This document shows, piece after piece, positions 1 through 8,319 of a DNA stretch of 18,355 bases. The notes under the pieces were generated by a model, which was given only the letters and a program-made list of their open reading frames with translations, was not told the origin of the DNA and did not search any database. Positions within the stretch are counted from its first letter, which is position 1, and every line of letters starts with the position of its first letter. Source of the DNA: Bacteroidia bacterium (GTDB lineage Bacteria > Bacteroidota > Bacteroidia > Bacteroidales > BM520); the NCBI GenBank assembly GCA_009930445.1, contig RZYD01000024.1:1-18355 (forward strand), read 5' to 3'. The position numbers were made by a program, and so were the translations under genes.

Positions 1-268
1 TTCTTTGTAACCCGATTTTTTATTTCTTTAATCATTTGTTTATCAATTATTTAGCTGTTTTTGTTATTTTAACAGTTGTTAACACAATTCTAATTCATTG
101 AATTGTAACTATTTAATTAAAAAATTGCTCAAATGAATGCACCTTATTATATTATACCCGAAAGCCGACATTTTTTACGTCGCCGCCCTGTGAGGGTACA
201 GTAATAACAGCCGCTTTTTTTTTGCGTTATATGCCTTACCGGCTTTTTTTAAAGAAAATCTGTGTGAA
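1..268. other. Non-coding left edge
   Basis: No credible gene lies between the window edge and the terminase stop codon. The DNA is strongly AT-rich. It holds one perfect 7-base inverted repeat (ACAATTC at 84-90, GAATTGT at 100-106) and a shorter one around 185-211 (CCCT/AGGG). I see no convincing intrinsic terminator for the leftward transcript, so the operon may continue beyond position 1 or end by another means. Confidence 0.6.
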
Positions 269-1894
269 TTATCGAAGAAAAACGCTGCCGCTCATGTAAC
301 CAGGCTGACCCAATTTATTCTTAAAAAAATTGAAGCCAACAAACAGCGTGTCGAATGCATCAGTAGCATCAGTGCGAGTTTCTAAAAGGTCTTCGGGGGT
401 TTCTTGAAGCTTTTCGCCGCTTTTATCTTTTTCGAAACCATTCTTACCAATGCGCACCCCGGCCTGTTCGAGTGCGAAAATCAAACGTTCGTTGTTGATT
501 TTATTGAAGGTGGGATAAAGATACTTCTGACCTTTAAGCGCTTGATCAATGTAGAGATGTTTCAGATTATGCTTCATGGGTTGCCCGATATAGATCTGAT
601 TCACCGACCAGCCGCGTTTAATCAACTGATCGCTGACCACATCGTTGAAGCCTTCATCGCTTACTGCATAGTTTCCCTTCAGTGCAGTAGTATCGTAAAA
701 GTAATCAATCGATTTCTTTGTGAAGTACTCATAATAATCACAGAAATCATTGACAAGCTCACGTAATTTGCGTGGAGTTTTAACATACATCGAATTTACC
801 ACCTTCAGCTCAAGATCAGTAGATTGCCCGACCACTATCCAATTGATGTTAGCATTGTAATCGAACGCAATGCCAAGCGGTTTTGTGTGATCAAGGTCGC
901 CATCCATGCGGCAGTCCTGCTTTTCGGCCATCTTATATTTAAATTCATTGCGCCCCATTATACTTTCGAGGTAATTAACATTAGAGGCTGTATAGTAATG
1001 ATTTTCGTTGAGTGAAGAATAAAAGCCATTTTCCGTCTTACCTGGTCTGATATTGAGAATTGAAGTACGAAACTCGAATTCGGGCAGGTTACGTTGTTGA
1101 TCCCTGATGTACTTTTCGCCTACAATTTCAACATTATCAATAACATTTGCTTCGCTGTAATAGAGTGCGTTTTTGCGAAGATTGTCAATTTGTTTTTGCA
1201 AAATGTTTGTAGCATGTTTACTTTTTGTTGTAATTAATGCTTTTCGGGTTTGCAGAATAAGATCGATAAGGTCTTTATCCATTTTTTTTTCAAAATCCAG
1301 AATCCATTGTGATCTTTTAAGGATCGGCATATCAGTGCAATAGAGTGCAGATTTAAATCGCGGGTGTTCTCTGAACGCCCTGATGCTGTCAACTGAACCC
1401 GAAAGTGCCGGTATAGTTTCGTTTTTAAAACGTTCATAATTGATAAATTTTGCTTCATCCACAATTATCCAATCAATTGACCGGCTATTGCTGCTTCCGA
1501 TTTTATCCTGACTAATCAAAACGATGATGCTGCCATTGTAGAACGAAATTGTATTTTCGTAACTGCGAGGTTCGATAAATGGACGCTGCCAGCCTAATTT
1601 ATCAGATGGTTTCTTATTCAGTACATAGTGCACATTTTCGTAAATACCAAAGTATTTCCATGCATTGAGTGTTGTAGGTAATGTTTGCGAAAGCATCATC
1701 TTGTATGATGGGCCTACAAATGCTCCATAACTTCGTGGCATAGTGAACACATTTGTAAGCGCTCTGGGGCCTGTAAGGCCATGGCTCTTGCCCGTTCGCC
1801 GCCCCCAAACATGATATTCCTGATTGGCCATAACATACATAGCCATTCTCTGAGGTTTATTGAAAAACACTTTTCTGACAGGCTGATCACTCAT
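269..1894 (-). CDS. Phage terminase large subunit
   Basis: The DNA-packaging motor of a tailed phage: an N-terminal ATPase drives DNA into the procapsid and a C-terminal RNase H-like nuclease cuts the concatemer. Seen in the 541-residue protein: Walker A GRRTGKS (residues 31-37), Walker B IIVDEA (143-148, acidic pair D146/E147), a coupling-motif-like CTDMP near 186-190, and nuclease acidic residues in FDYN (D345), YFYDTTA (D401) and DATDAFD (about 509-515). The length is normal for a complete TerL. The start overlaps the stop of the upstream gene by 8 bases, as is usual for a TerS-TerL pair. No portal gene follows inside the window, which is unusual because portal normally comes next. The assignment rests on motifs and order and is firm. 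Confidence 0.95.
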   Translation of the reverse strand: MSDQPVRKVFFNKPQRMAMYVMANQEYHVWGRRTGKSHGLTGPRALTNVFTMPRSYGAFVGPSYKMMLSQTLPTTLNAWKYFGIYENVHYVLNKKPSDKLGWQRPFIEPRSYENTISFYNGSIIVLISQDKIGSSNSRSIDWIIVDEAKFINYERFKNETIPALSGSVDSIRAFREHPRFKSALYCTDMPILKRSQWILDFEKKMDKDLIDLILQTRKALITTKSKHATNILQKQIDNLRKNALYYSEANVIDNVEIVGEKYIRDQQRNLPEFEFRTSILNIRPGKTENGFYSSLNENHYYTASNVNYLESIMGRNEFKYKMAEKQDCRMDGDLDHTKPLGIAFDYNANINWIVVGQSTDLELKVVNSMYVKTPRKLRELVNDFCDYYEYFTKKSIDYFYDTTALKGNYAVSDEGFNDVVSDQLIKRGWSVNQIYIGQPMKHNLKHLYIDQALKGQKYLYPTFNKINNERLIFALEQAGVRIGKNGFEKDKSGEKLQETPEDLLETRTDATDAFDTLFVGFNFFKNKLGQPGYMSGSVFLR

Positions 1895-2501
1895 TATCCC
1901 GATCCTGAATTTGTTTCATTTTACCCATATATCGTTGTTTCAGCAAGGTGATAGTACCTTCGGGAATAGGATCAAGGTCAACAGTAGTAACGTCGTTAGT
2001 CGGTTCGATGATGGGGGGCTGAATATCTTCCCAGTTTGGTGTTTCCGGATTTTCTTTATCGAGGTTATTAGCCTTTGCCATCACATTTAAAGCCGCAATA
2101 AGATTTTGAGTTGAATAATGAATCCGTTTATCCACAGTTTGTTTTTGATTGTATTCTTCCACATCCTTTATTCTTTTGAGTTCAAGATTTATGACAGTTT
2201 TTTGTGTTTCGGTAATCATTGTTCTTATGCTCTCTTTATTAGCTTTATGAACATTTCCGTACACCATTTCGATAGCATTTATGTCAATGTAAGCCTGTGC
2301 CTGTGAAATATTGAATGTTTCACATAAAAATTTAACCATCGCCCGGTCGGTGATGGTTGGTAAATCGAGTTTTTTGGTAAATCCGGCTTGTATTCTCAGT
2401 TTTACACGGTAATCGTCCTCCGACAATACTGTTTTTTCTTTATCATCGAAGAGGTGCATATAAATGCGATCGTACACGGTAACTGATTTGCTTTTTGTCA
2501 T
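1887..2501 (-). CDS. Probable terminase small subunit
   Basis: A 204-residue protein directly upstream of the large terminase and overlapping its start by 8 bases. That is where the DNA-recognition subunit of the packaging motor is usually encoded. Residues around 60-85 (LCETFNISQAQAYIDINAI) look like a helix-turn-helix of the kind that binds pac or cos sites. The middle is helical and charged, consistent with the oligomerisation core of TerS, and the C-terminus is acidic and proline-containing, as expected for a tail that contacts TerL. Its own start overlaps the stop of the glycosyltransferase gene (ATGA), implying coupled translation. TerS proteins diverge strongly, so the call is by position plus HTH rather than by a diagnostic motif. 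Confidence 0.65.
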   Translation of the reverse strand: MTKSKSVTVYDRIYMHLFDDKEKTVLSEDDYRVKLRIQAGFTKKLDLPTITDRAMVKFLCETFNISQAQAYIDINAIEMVYGNVHKANKESIRTMITETQKTVINLELKRIKDVEEYNQKQTVDKRIHYSTQNLIAALNVMAKANNLDKENPETPNWEDIQPPIIEPTNDVTTVDLDPIPEGTITLLKQRYMGKMKQIQDRDNE

Positions 2502-4732
2502 TTTATTTTCCGTTGTTTACGTGAATAAGGTCTGCCCATGTCGATTAAAGCCTGATGGCGGCGGCTGATTTCGCTTCTGATTTCTGCTTTTCGTTCTTCA
2601 GTCAGATCATCACGTTTATCTACCTGATCACTCCATCGCCAGATGTATTGTTCATGTGCACGCCGTTCGTTTTCGAGTTTTAAGGCTTCTTTTTTAGCCT
2701 GTTCGATTTTTTCCTTTTCGGCCAATATTTCAATCGATTCCGGTGGTGCCGGTGGTGTCCAGTCGTCAATTTGCTTCCATAACTCATGTCTGGTTTCTTC
2801 ACTTTTTGTAAGCGAATCAATTAATTCCGCTCTTTTTTGTACTCCGGCAAGATTGTTTGGCTGTGCTTTGATTTTTGCGTGCAATCCCTGCATCATCCTG
2901 TCAACGTTGGAAATATGAAAAAACAGATGTTTTTTGTTTAAATAATAAGCAGGGTCGTTGTAAAATACCAGTTTATCTCTGTATTCCATTTGCTCCCAGT
3001 TCATAGTGAGCAATTTATTGATAAATACTTTATTTTTTCTGATTTCTTCAATATTAACATTTTTCGGTTCGGGAAATTGCTCTGCGGGAGTGGGAACCGG
3101 TTTTGTTGGTTTTACAGGTGCATGCGGTTTTGCTTCAGCAGTTTTAAAACCAGGTTTGAGTTTGAAAAACTTAAATCCCCGTGCCACAAGGCTGTCAACT
3201 TGTGCAACAGTAAGCTGGCAAAGATCAATATCGCCAAAGTTTTTAAAGTTGTACTTTCCGGGTTTGATGGTTTCCAGGTAATACTTCTGGGTTACATCAC
3301 TTCTTAATGTATTCATAGGTTCAATTTTTAAAGGTTTCCAATTTATCGAATTCATTGCAGCGATCTGTGCAACTTCATTGTTTGCGCTCCATCCTGCAAT
3401 TGTATTTACAAAAGGTATTTTTTGAGCTTTAATAAAATCTTGATCATGTGCCAGCACAATTCTTTTCACATTTTTATTTTCACAAGCCATGCTAAACCAG
3501 ATATCGCTCATGTTTTTCACTTTAAAATCGCTGACCGACATTTGAATAGTCTCCGTATGATAGCCCAGCACTCCGGTACCAATTACATGCGCATTGCGGT
3601 CATAAGCATTTTCGCGCAAACATGAATAATAGTTAGCTGCTCCATTGTAGTAGCTGCTGATCGGAAATTTGTCGAACACCCGTCCGTGAAAGCTTATCAC
3701 TGCGCTACGTTGATAACGTTCAATAGCTTTGATCAGTGTTTCGATATAATTCTGGGGGTAAAAAATATCATCATCAATCGTGAAATAGTATCCTTCGGAC
3801 TTTTCGGCAAAGTAGAATTTTCCGGTATCGCCAAGATCGCCGGCGGCTTTATTGCCAAGCACCACGTTAATCCGTTCGTCGTGCAGAAAATCAGGTATTT
3901 CGGTATATCCGTTCAGATAAACGTTCAGTCGGTCAACCTGTGGCAGAATATCGTACACCACCTGTTGCAGGTTTTTTTCTCTTCCCGGGAAGCTGGCTAC
4001 TGAAGCTGTTTTTGTTTGTTTTTTGCTACTGTGATTGCTGATCAGCGGATGGAGTAAACGTTCTTTGGGATGCATTACGCTGGGGTGATTACCATGTATA
4101 ATTAAACTTTGACGCACCTGGGCAAATCGGTATCCTGCATCTATAATCCGTTGACTTATCTGCATCCCCACCCCGCTGCTTTTTGTCGGATTTCCGGAAT
4201 GAGAAACCGGTACCGGAAATATTTTAAATTCGAGCAGTTCCATGAATTTCCTTTTAGAAATAAAGCACATATCCACCCATCCGGTTGATAGCAGATCGTC
4301 GTCAATGATAGTCGGTTCAACGTTTGTCCACATTTTCTGCATCGAACGCGAATATTCCATGATCAGGTTCATACAAACCGAGCCCGATTTTTTAAAGAGC
4401 CTGATGGCTTTGGTAAAGAAATTATCGGTCAGTTTGCAGTCATCACTGATCATAAAAAAATAATCGAAATCAATTTTCGAAGCGTATTCAAATCCTTTAT
4501 TTACAGTTTTCCAAAAATATTTTTTACCATAATTTTCGGGGTTTTCTATGTAGGTTGATTCCGGAAAATGATTTTGCAGATATAATTTTGCCATCCGGTA
4601 ATTCATCTTACTTCCGTCGTTAACCAGCACAATCCTGATTTTATAATTACGTTTTTGCTCATATATTTGTCTGAGCAGATTGAAGCACATATCCGGCCGG
4701 TTGTAGGTTGTAATAAAAATTAAAAGGTTCAT
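2498..4732 (-). CDS. Double GT-A glycosyltransferase with helical C-terminal extension
   Basis: A 744-residue three-part protein. Residues 1 to about 235 are a GT2-like GT-A domain: it opens IFITTYNRPD, has VNDG at 37-40 and a DxD-type acidic site ISDDCK at 95-100. Residues about 240-480 form a second, different GT-A-like domain with IDDD at 319-322 and SDIWFSMACENKNV at 409-422. A proline/lysine-rich linker (about 528-557) leads to a charged, coiled-coil-prone region ending in a basic tail. Such enzymes transfer sugars from nucleotide-sugars; candidate acceptors are host surface glycans, phage DNA or virion proteins, and the sequence does not say which. It has its own leader behind the holin terminator and overlaps the next gene (ATGA), so it is co-expressed with the terminase. 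The C-terminal part matches nothing I recognise. Confidence 0.8.
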   Translation of the reverse strand: MNLLIFITTYNRPDMCFNLLRQIYEQKRNYKIRIVLVNDGSKMNYRMAKLYLQNHFPESTYIENPENYGKKYFWKTVNKGFEYASKIDFDYFFMISDDCKLTDNFFTKAIRLFKKSGSVCMNLIMEYSRSMQKMWTNVEPTIIDDDLLSTGWVDMCFISKRKFMELLEFKIFPVPVSHSGNPTKSSGVGMQISQRIIDAGYRFAQVRQSLIIHGNHPSVMHPKERLLHPLISNHSSKKQTKTASVASFPGREKNLQQVVYDILPQVDRLNVYLNGYTEIPDFLHDERINVVLGNKAAGDLGDTGKFYFAEKSEGYYFTIDDDIFYPQNYIETLIKAIERYQRSAVISFHGRVFDKFPISSYYNGAANYYSCLRENAYDRNAHVIGTGVLGYHTETIQMSVSDFKVKNMSDIWFSMACENKNVKRIVLAHDQDFIKAQKIPFVNTIAGWSANNEVAQIAAMNSINWKPLKIEPMNTLRSDVTQKYYLETIKPGKYNFKNFGDIDLCQLTVAQVDSLVARGFKFFKLKPGFKTAEAKPHAPVKPTKPVPTPAEQFPEPKNVNIEEIRKNKVFINKLLTMNWEQMEYRDKLVFYNDPAYYLNKKHLFFHISNVDRMMQGLHAKIKAQPNNLAGVQKRAELIDSLTKSEETRHELWKQIDDWTPPAPPESIEILAEKEKIEQAKKEALKLENERRAHEQYIWRWSDQVDKRDDLTEERKAEIRSEISRRHQALIDMGRPYSRKQRKIK

Positions 4733-4789
4733 AATTTTTATTTTTTACAAAATTTTTATTATTGTAATTACTATAAAAGGACAAAAAAA

Positions 4790-4804
4790 CCGGACAATAT
4801 CCGG
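4790..4804 (-). terminator. Intrinsic terminator after the holin gene
   Basis: The inverted repeat CCGGA/TCCGG (4790-4794, 4800-4804) with a five-base loop is followed on the minus strand by a run of seven T. It lies 27 bases after the holin stop and ends the lysis transcript before the glycosyltransferase gene. Confidence 0.8.
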
Positions 4805-4831
4805 CTTAAAGTAAAAGTAGTGTCGTTGGTT

Positions 4832-5359
4832 TTATTTTTTGCGAATGCTATCGAGCAATTCTCCATCTTTCAATTTACTTCCCGAACTCGAACCAAAAAA
4901 GAACTGTACCACAGCCGATATTATCGTTCCAAGCAAAAAGCCCAAGATAGTATCTGCAAATCGCTGATTGTCGTCGGGAACATTTCCAAAAGTGATAAAC
5001 AAAATATAGATAGATGAAAAAACTGCCCAGAAGGAGGCAAAAAAATAAATAAACCTTTTGCTGAACTTGTCGTTTTGCCGGAGAGCTTCTATTTGCATAG
5101 CACGGGCGTTGGCAGTATCGTCGAGCAACATTTTGCGCTCATACAATTCATATTCCCGAAGGGCATTTTCAAATTCGGCTTTCAGCTTCTCTTTTTCAAC
5201 ATCCGCAAGTGTTTCCGATTGTTCCACTTCGTTATCAAAAATAGTTTTCAATATTTCGCCACCGGGGACCATATCGCCAATAATATCCACAGCAGCGGGA
5301 GCAGCTTTTTTCAAAACCTGCCCTACTTTTGTATTCCAAAACTTTTTTTTAGTATTCAT
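4832..5359 (-). CDS. Phage holin (DUF3154-like)
   Basis: A 175-residue protein with a soluble helical N-terminal half rich in Glu/Lys/Leu (about 45-105). Two hydrophobic helices follow, FIYFFASFWAVFSSIYILFI (about 108-127) and ILGFLLGTIISAVVQFFF (about 138-155), then a short charged tail. The GG-containing start (IIGDMVPGGEIL), the helical stalk and the two membrane helices fit the 3TM/DUF3154-type holins of Gram-negative phages. Holins open the inner membrane so that endolysin reaches peptidoglycan. The gene sits 12 bases downstream of the GH108 endolysin and upstream of a terminator, forming the end of a lysis cassette. Position and topology agree well. Confidence 0.8.
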   Translation of the reverse strand: MNTKKKFWNTKVGQVLKKAAPAAVDIIGDMVPGGEILKTIFDNEVEQSETLADVEKEKLKAEFENALREYELYERKMLLDDTANARAMQIEALRQNDKFSKRFIYFFASFWAVFSSIYILFITFGNVPDDNQRFADTILGFLLGTIISAVVQFFFGSSSGSKLKDGELLDSIRKK

Positions 5360-5371
5360 TGCAATTGTTTA

Positions 5372-5854
5372 TTACTTTTCAATCCGATTGATCCATCCTT
5401 TCAAAAATTTCAAATTTTTCGGATGATTAATCACAATAGAAGTATAATATTTCATTCGCTCATACCGATATTGCCATAATAATCCTTCGATGCTTAAGTA
5501 CTTATCAATAGCAGTAAGGGTTTCGGGGCCAATTATTCCATCTGGATAAGCACCAATAATATTCTGAAGCATTTTCACAGCCGTTTGAATGCCGGCGTTC
5601 ACAGCCATATCGAAAACCTGCATAGCAAGATCATTACAAATAATCTGATCGCCTTTTATCTTCCGCCAATAATCACGATGATAAATAGCAATTGCTTCGT
5701 CGATAGTAAGATTTTTGATGTCAATATCGGGATAAGCTCGTTTGCTGATGCCATATTTTGTTTCTCCGCCGGCGTCGTCAGGATCGTCAACATAACCGCC
5801 TTCGTGTTGCAGCAATATTTTTACGCATTCGATAAAACGTTCAGAATATTTCAT
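5372..5854 (-). CDS. GH108 endolysin (N-acetylmuramidase)
   Basis: A 160-residue peptidoglycan hydrolase. The glycosyl hydrolase 108 signature is near the N-terminus: LLQHEGGYVDDPDDAGGETKYGIS, with probable catalytic acid E18 in HEGGY. The C-terminal half (AVNAGIQTAVKMLQNI...DGIIGPETLTAID) matches the small peptidoglycan-binding domain that usually accompanies this family. Family members cut the MurNAc-GlcNAc bond and cause host lysis. No signal peptide is visible, so export depends on the adjacent holin. The gene follows the membrane/coiled-coil gene after 2 bases and precedes the holin by 12 bases. Full length for the family. Confidence 0.92.
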   Translation of the reverse strand: MKYSERFIECVKILLQHEGGYVDDPDDAGGETKYGISKRAYPDIDIKNLTIDEAIAIYHRDYWRKIKGDQIICNDLAMQVFDMAVNAGIQTAVKMLQNIIGAYPDGIIGPETLTAIDKYLSIEGLLWQYRYERMKYYTSIVINHPKNLKFLKGWINRIEK

Positions 5855-5856
5855 GA

Positions 5857-6210
5857 CTAAATTTTGATATTGTCTTCAGGATGATGTTTGTAATGCAGCT
5901 TTTTTATATGTTTAATATCTTCTTTAACCACAATGATTTCATCATCCATTTTTTCCTGTTTCTCACATACTTTGTTTACTTTCTTTTCGATTTCCAAAAA
6001 TTTGTGGTTAGCATTCAGATTAATTTTATTCATTTCCGACCGCATCAGTTCTGATTTTACATTGATGTCATTCAATTGAATTGTCATCGAATCAATTTTT
6101 TTATAAATGCCGGTCAACATTTTCTTCACACCAAATCCGATTATCGAAAGCAGGGTAACAATAATAAAACCTGCAATAGAAAGAATTAATCCATCAGACG
6201 TATTTTGCAT
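5857..6210 (-). CDS. Small membrane-anchored coiled-coil protein of the lysis cassette
   Basis: A 117-residue protein with one clear N-terminal membrane helix (ILSIAGFIIVTLLSIIGFGV, about 9-28) followed by a long hydrophilic helix rich in Lys, Glu, Ile and Asn with coiled-coil character (35-105). It is the first gene of a three-gene lysis group, 2 bases before the endolysin. The topology resembles XhlA-type haemolysin accessory proteins or an inner-membrane spanin, but no lipobox partner gene is visible and I see no diagnostic motif. An auxiliary role in lysis is inferred from position alone. Confidence 0.65.
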   Translation of the reverse strand: MQNTSDGLILSIAGFIIVTLLSIIGFGVKKMLTGIYKKIDSMTIQLNDINVKSELMRSEMNKINLNANHKFLEIEKKVNKVCEKQEKMDDEIIVVKEDIKHIKKLHYKHHPEDNIKI

Positions 6211-6247
6211 ATTATGTGTTAATTATTTAAAAGATATTTAAGAAAAT

Positions 6248-6266
6248 GGCGGGCATGATGCCCGCC
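6248..6266 (-). terminator. Strong hairpin terminator after the tail-tube-like gene
   Basis: Perfect 8-base arms (GGCGGGCA 6248-6255, TGCCCGCC 6259-6266) with a three-base loop lie 15 bases after the stop of the 182-residue structural gene. The minus-strand downstream sequence is ATTTTCTT, a mediocre U-tract, so termination may be partial. It separates structural from lysis genes. Confidence 0.7.
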
Positions 6267-6281
6267 CTTTCTTTCAAATTA

Positions 6282-6830
6282 TTAACTTATTACTTCTGAT
6301 TCAATTTCGATCACTCCATCATACAGGGGTGCAGGTGTATAGCCGTAGCATTGTATTTCCATAGTCATTCCTTTACGGTCAGCAGTAGCTTTACCGGTTG
6401 TGAATGATGGTTTTACCTTTGCCGGTATTCCTTCCGAGCCAATTACACGACGGTTGCCGCCCGAAAGTTCATCGAAGATAAATACCATATTGCTGTTGTT
6501 GGCAAGTTTGGCAAATCCAAGGGCTTCGGCTTTTGTGCCAGGAAAGAATATAGTTGCTTTATGTACGAAACTCTGGCCATCCCATTCACCCTGATTTTCA
6601 TCAATCAGTTCGCTGGTTTCCATTGTCGAATAAAGCTTTTTCCAATATTTTCCGGTTTTCATACGGAAATTTCCTTCAAGTGTTACTTCATCTGCTGCGG
6701 TGGCTGGAGCTGCGGGGAAACTTGGGAATTCATCAATATCAGCCCATAAGGCATAATATCCGATGGTTTTTAAGCCTCCCATGTTTTCGGTGCCATCCGA
6801 CCACAACAAATCGGCAAAATTTGTACTCAT
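6282..6830 (-). CDS. Putative major tail tube-like structural protein
   Basis: A 182-residue protein directly downstream of the major capsid gene. It is rich in Gly, Thr, Ala and alternating hydrophobic/polar residues expected of beta-rich virion proteins, with segments such as YWKKLYSTMETSELIDENQG and TMEIQCYGYTPAPLYDGVI. A single all-beta domain of this size with a late K/R-containing strand fits tail-tube or head-tail proteins. I see no catalytic motif. A recognisable AAAGGAAT ribosome-binding sequence precedes the start. The tail-tube role is inferred from size, composition and position; a head-decoration or neck protein is possible. Confidence 0.5.
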   Translation of the reverse strand: MSTNFADLLWSDGTENMGGLKTIGYYALWADIDEFPSFPAAPATAADEVTLEGNFRMKTGKYWKKLYSTMETSELIDENQGEWDGQSFVHKATIFFPGTKAEALGFAKLANNSNMVFIFDELSGGNRRVIGSEGIPAKVKPSFTTGKATADRKGMTMEIQCYGYTPAPLYDGVIEIESEVIS

Positions 6831-6850
6831 TGTTATTCCTTTCTTTTAAT

Positions 6851-6870
6851 GGTGCTCATTACAGAGCATC
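6851..6870 (-). other. Intercistronic hairpin between capsid and tail-tube-like genes
   Basis: Seven-base arms (GGTGCTC 6851-6857, GAGCATC 6864-6870, one wobble) with a six-base loop lie in the 49-base gap between the two structural genes. No U-run follows in the direction of transcription, so a role in mRNA stability or in setting capsid/tail ratios is more likely than termination. Confidence 0.4.
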
Positions 6871-6879
6871 AGTTATTTT

Positions 6880-7878
6880 TTATGAAATAAAATCTCCCGA
6901 ATAAGCAGTTACTGAAGTTGACTGTTCGTTGACCATGAACACTTTCTGATTAAATGACTGAATACGAGTACCGTATCCGGCCTGAATCCAGAATTGTACG
7001 TCATTGGGGTCGGTATAAGGATTGCGCACCTGAACAAATGATTGATCTGCCATGCTATCGAATCCAAAATGGAAGTTTCCTGGGATGGTCAGTATTACTC
7101 TGCTTCCACCCTGATACGGAGTACGGATAAGCGAGCACAAGCCATTGCTACCGTCAAGGATGGTATTGCCATAGTTGTCGAGCGTCGGTTTGTATTTGTA
7201 CTTATCAAAATATTGATCGTCGTATTTTTCGGCGATGTGATAAGGCACAATCATGATGGTGCGCATTTTTTTCAACAGCGGATTAGCTGCTCTGTACATA
7301 GCCAGAAGTTGGGTGTAAGCGTTGGCGGATGTTATGGCACCGGTTGTGAAATAATTGCCTTCTTCTTCGGCGATGCTGCCGTCAGAAATTCCGTTGTCGA
7401 TGATTTTATTGTAACCGTTGAAGCAACCAAGCGGGGTGCGAGTAGCAGTATTGCGTTCGCCATGAAAAAGTGCATCCAGAATATCTTCTGAAAATGTTCG
7501 CACTATGCTGGTGAGCATAAGCATTTGCCAGGGATGTTTCTTACTTTGATTTTTGCCAAGCAATTGGTCAGGACCAACAACAGTGGTTTTGTAGTTTTGG
7601 ATATTGTCTTTCACATTGGCATAAGCCAGGTGAATTTCAAGTGTTTTTTCCTCAAGTTTTCCAACCTGTGAATCTTCAACAGTTCCCTGCACATAAGGAC
7701 GGGCAATGCCGGCTGCGCGGAGATAATTGGTCATCACATGTTTGTTTTGGATACCAGGATAAAGGCTAATACCCAGTTCACCAAGCACTGATTTCATGGT
7801 TGCATAGGGTAAAAGCTGCAAATCACGCTGATAGATGATTGCGGTTTCGGTTAATGAAGTCAGATCGTTTGCTGCCAT
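6880..7878 (-). CDS. Major capsid protein (HK97-type, probable)
   Basis: A 332-residue protein encoded 33 bases after the protease/scaffold gene, the classical place for the major capsid protein. Its first 50 residues are helical, the middle holds a long alpha/beta region with HGERNTATRTPLGCFNGYN and YRAANPLLKKMRTIMIVPYHI, and the C-terminus is beta-rich (FHFGFDSMADQSFVQVRNPY, QSFNQKVFMVNE). This alternation and the length match HK97-fold capsid subunits of Bacteroidetes phages. There is no enzyme motif. About 400 copies would build the shell, and the N-terminal helix may be trimmed by the neighbouring S49 protease. The call depends on order and composition. Confidence 0.75.
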   Translation of the reverse strand: MAANDLTSLTETAIIYQRDLQLLPYATMKSVLGELGISLYPGIQNKHVMTNYLRAAGIARPYVQGTVEDSQVGKLEEKTLEIHLAYANVKDNIQNYKTTVVGPDQLLGKNQSKKHPWQMLMLTSIVRTFSEDILDALFHGERNTATRTPLGCFNGYNKIIDNGISDGSIAEEEGNYFTTGAITSANAYTQLLAMYRAANPLLKKMRTIMIVPYHIAEKYDDQYFDKYKYKPTLDNYGNTILDGSNGLCSLIRTPYQGGSRVILTIPGNFHFGFDSMADQSFVQVRNPYTDPNDVQFWIQAGYGTRIQSFNQKVFMVNEQSTSVTAYSGDFIS

Positions 7879-7911
7879 TTTTTAATGATATTTTGATTGT
7901 TTTTCGATTAA

Positions 7912-8319
7912 TTACAGGTAAGCTTCCTTTACCTTGTTTACGTTTTCCCAAAAGCTTGCTTTAGGATCACTTGCAAGTTTCACAGCGTTCTGTTTGCCTG
8001 GGTCGGCCGATGGGGCAACTGAGGCAGAAGTAGCGCCTGCGCCGTTTTCCACAGCTTCGAGGCGTGCTCGCAAATCGTTGATAATTTGCATTGCCGGTTC
8101 TGAAAATTCAGGTGGATTAGTCATGTCAACCGGTTCGGGTGCGGGTGCGGGTGCGGGTTCAGGTTTAGGTGTTGGTTCCGGTTTATCATTACCTGCCGGA
8201 GCCGTACTGAGTGCTGCATTGATGGCTTCGAGCTGTTCGAGGTTAAGGTATGCCCCTTCATCTTCCATCTCAATACTTTCAATGTTCAGCAATCGGTTCA
8301 GGTTTTCGAATTGTGCCAT
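7912..8319 (-). CDS. Possible internal-start scaffold protein nested in the protease gene
   Basis: Residue 293 of the protease is a Met (ATG at 8319-8317) preceded by an A-rich stretch that looks like the leaders of other genes in this window (AACAATTAAAAATG). Starting there would give a 135-residue protein, MAQFENLNRLLNIE onwards, containing only the helical scaffold part. Phage lambda makes Nu3 from the C gene in just this way. The in-frame nesting is seen; its use as a start is inferred. Confidence 0.45.
   Translation of the reverse strand: MAQFENLNRLLNIESIEMEDEGAYLNLEQLEAINAALSTAPAGNDKPEPTPKPEPAPAPAPEPVDMTNPPEFSEPAMQIINDLRARLEAVENGAGATSASVAPSADPGKQNAVKLASDPKASFWENVNKVKEAYL

Noticed and set aside
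8139..8156. GCGGGT hexamer repeat
   Set aside because: It encodes the Pro/Ala linker of the scaffold part and needs no other explanation.
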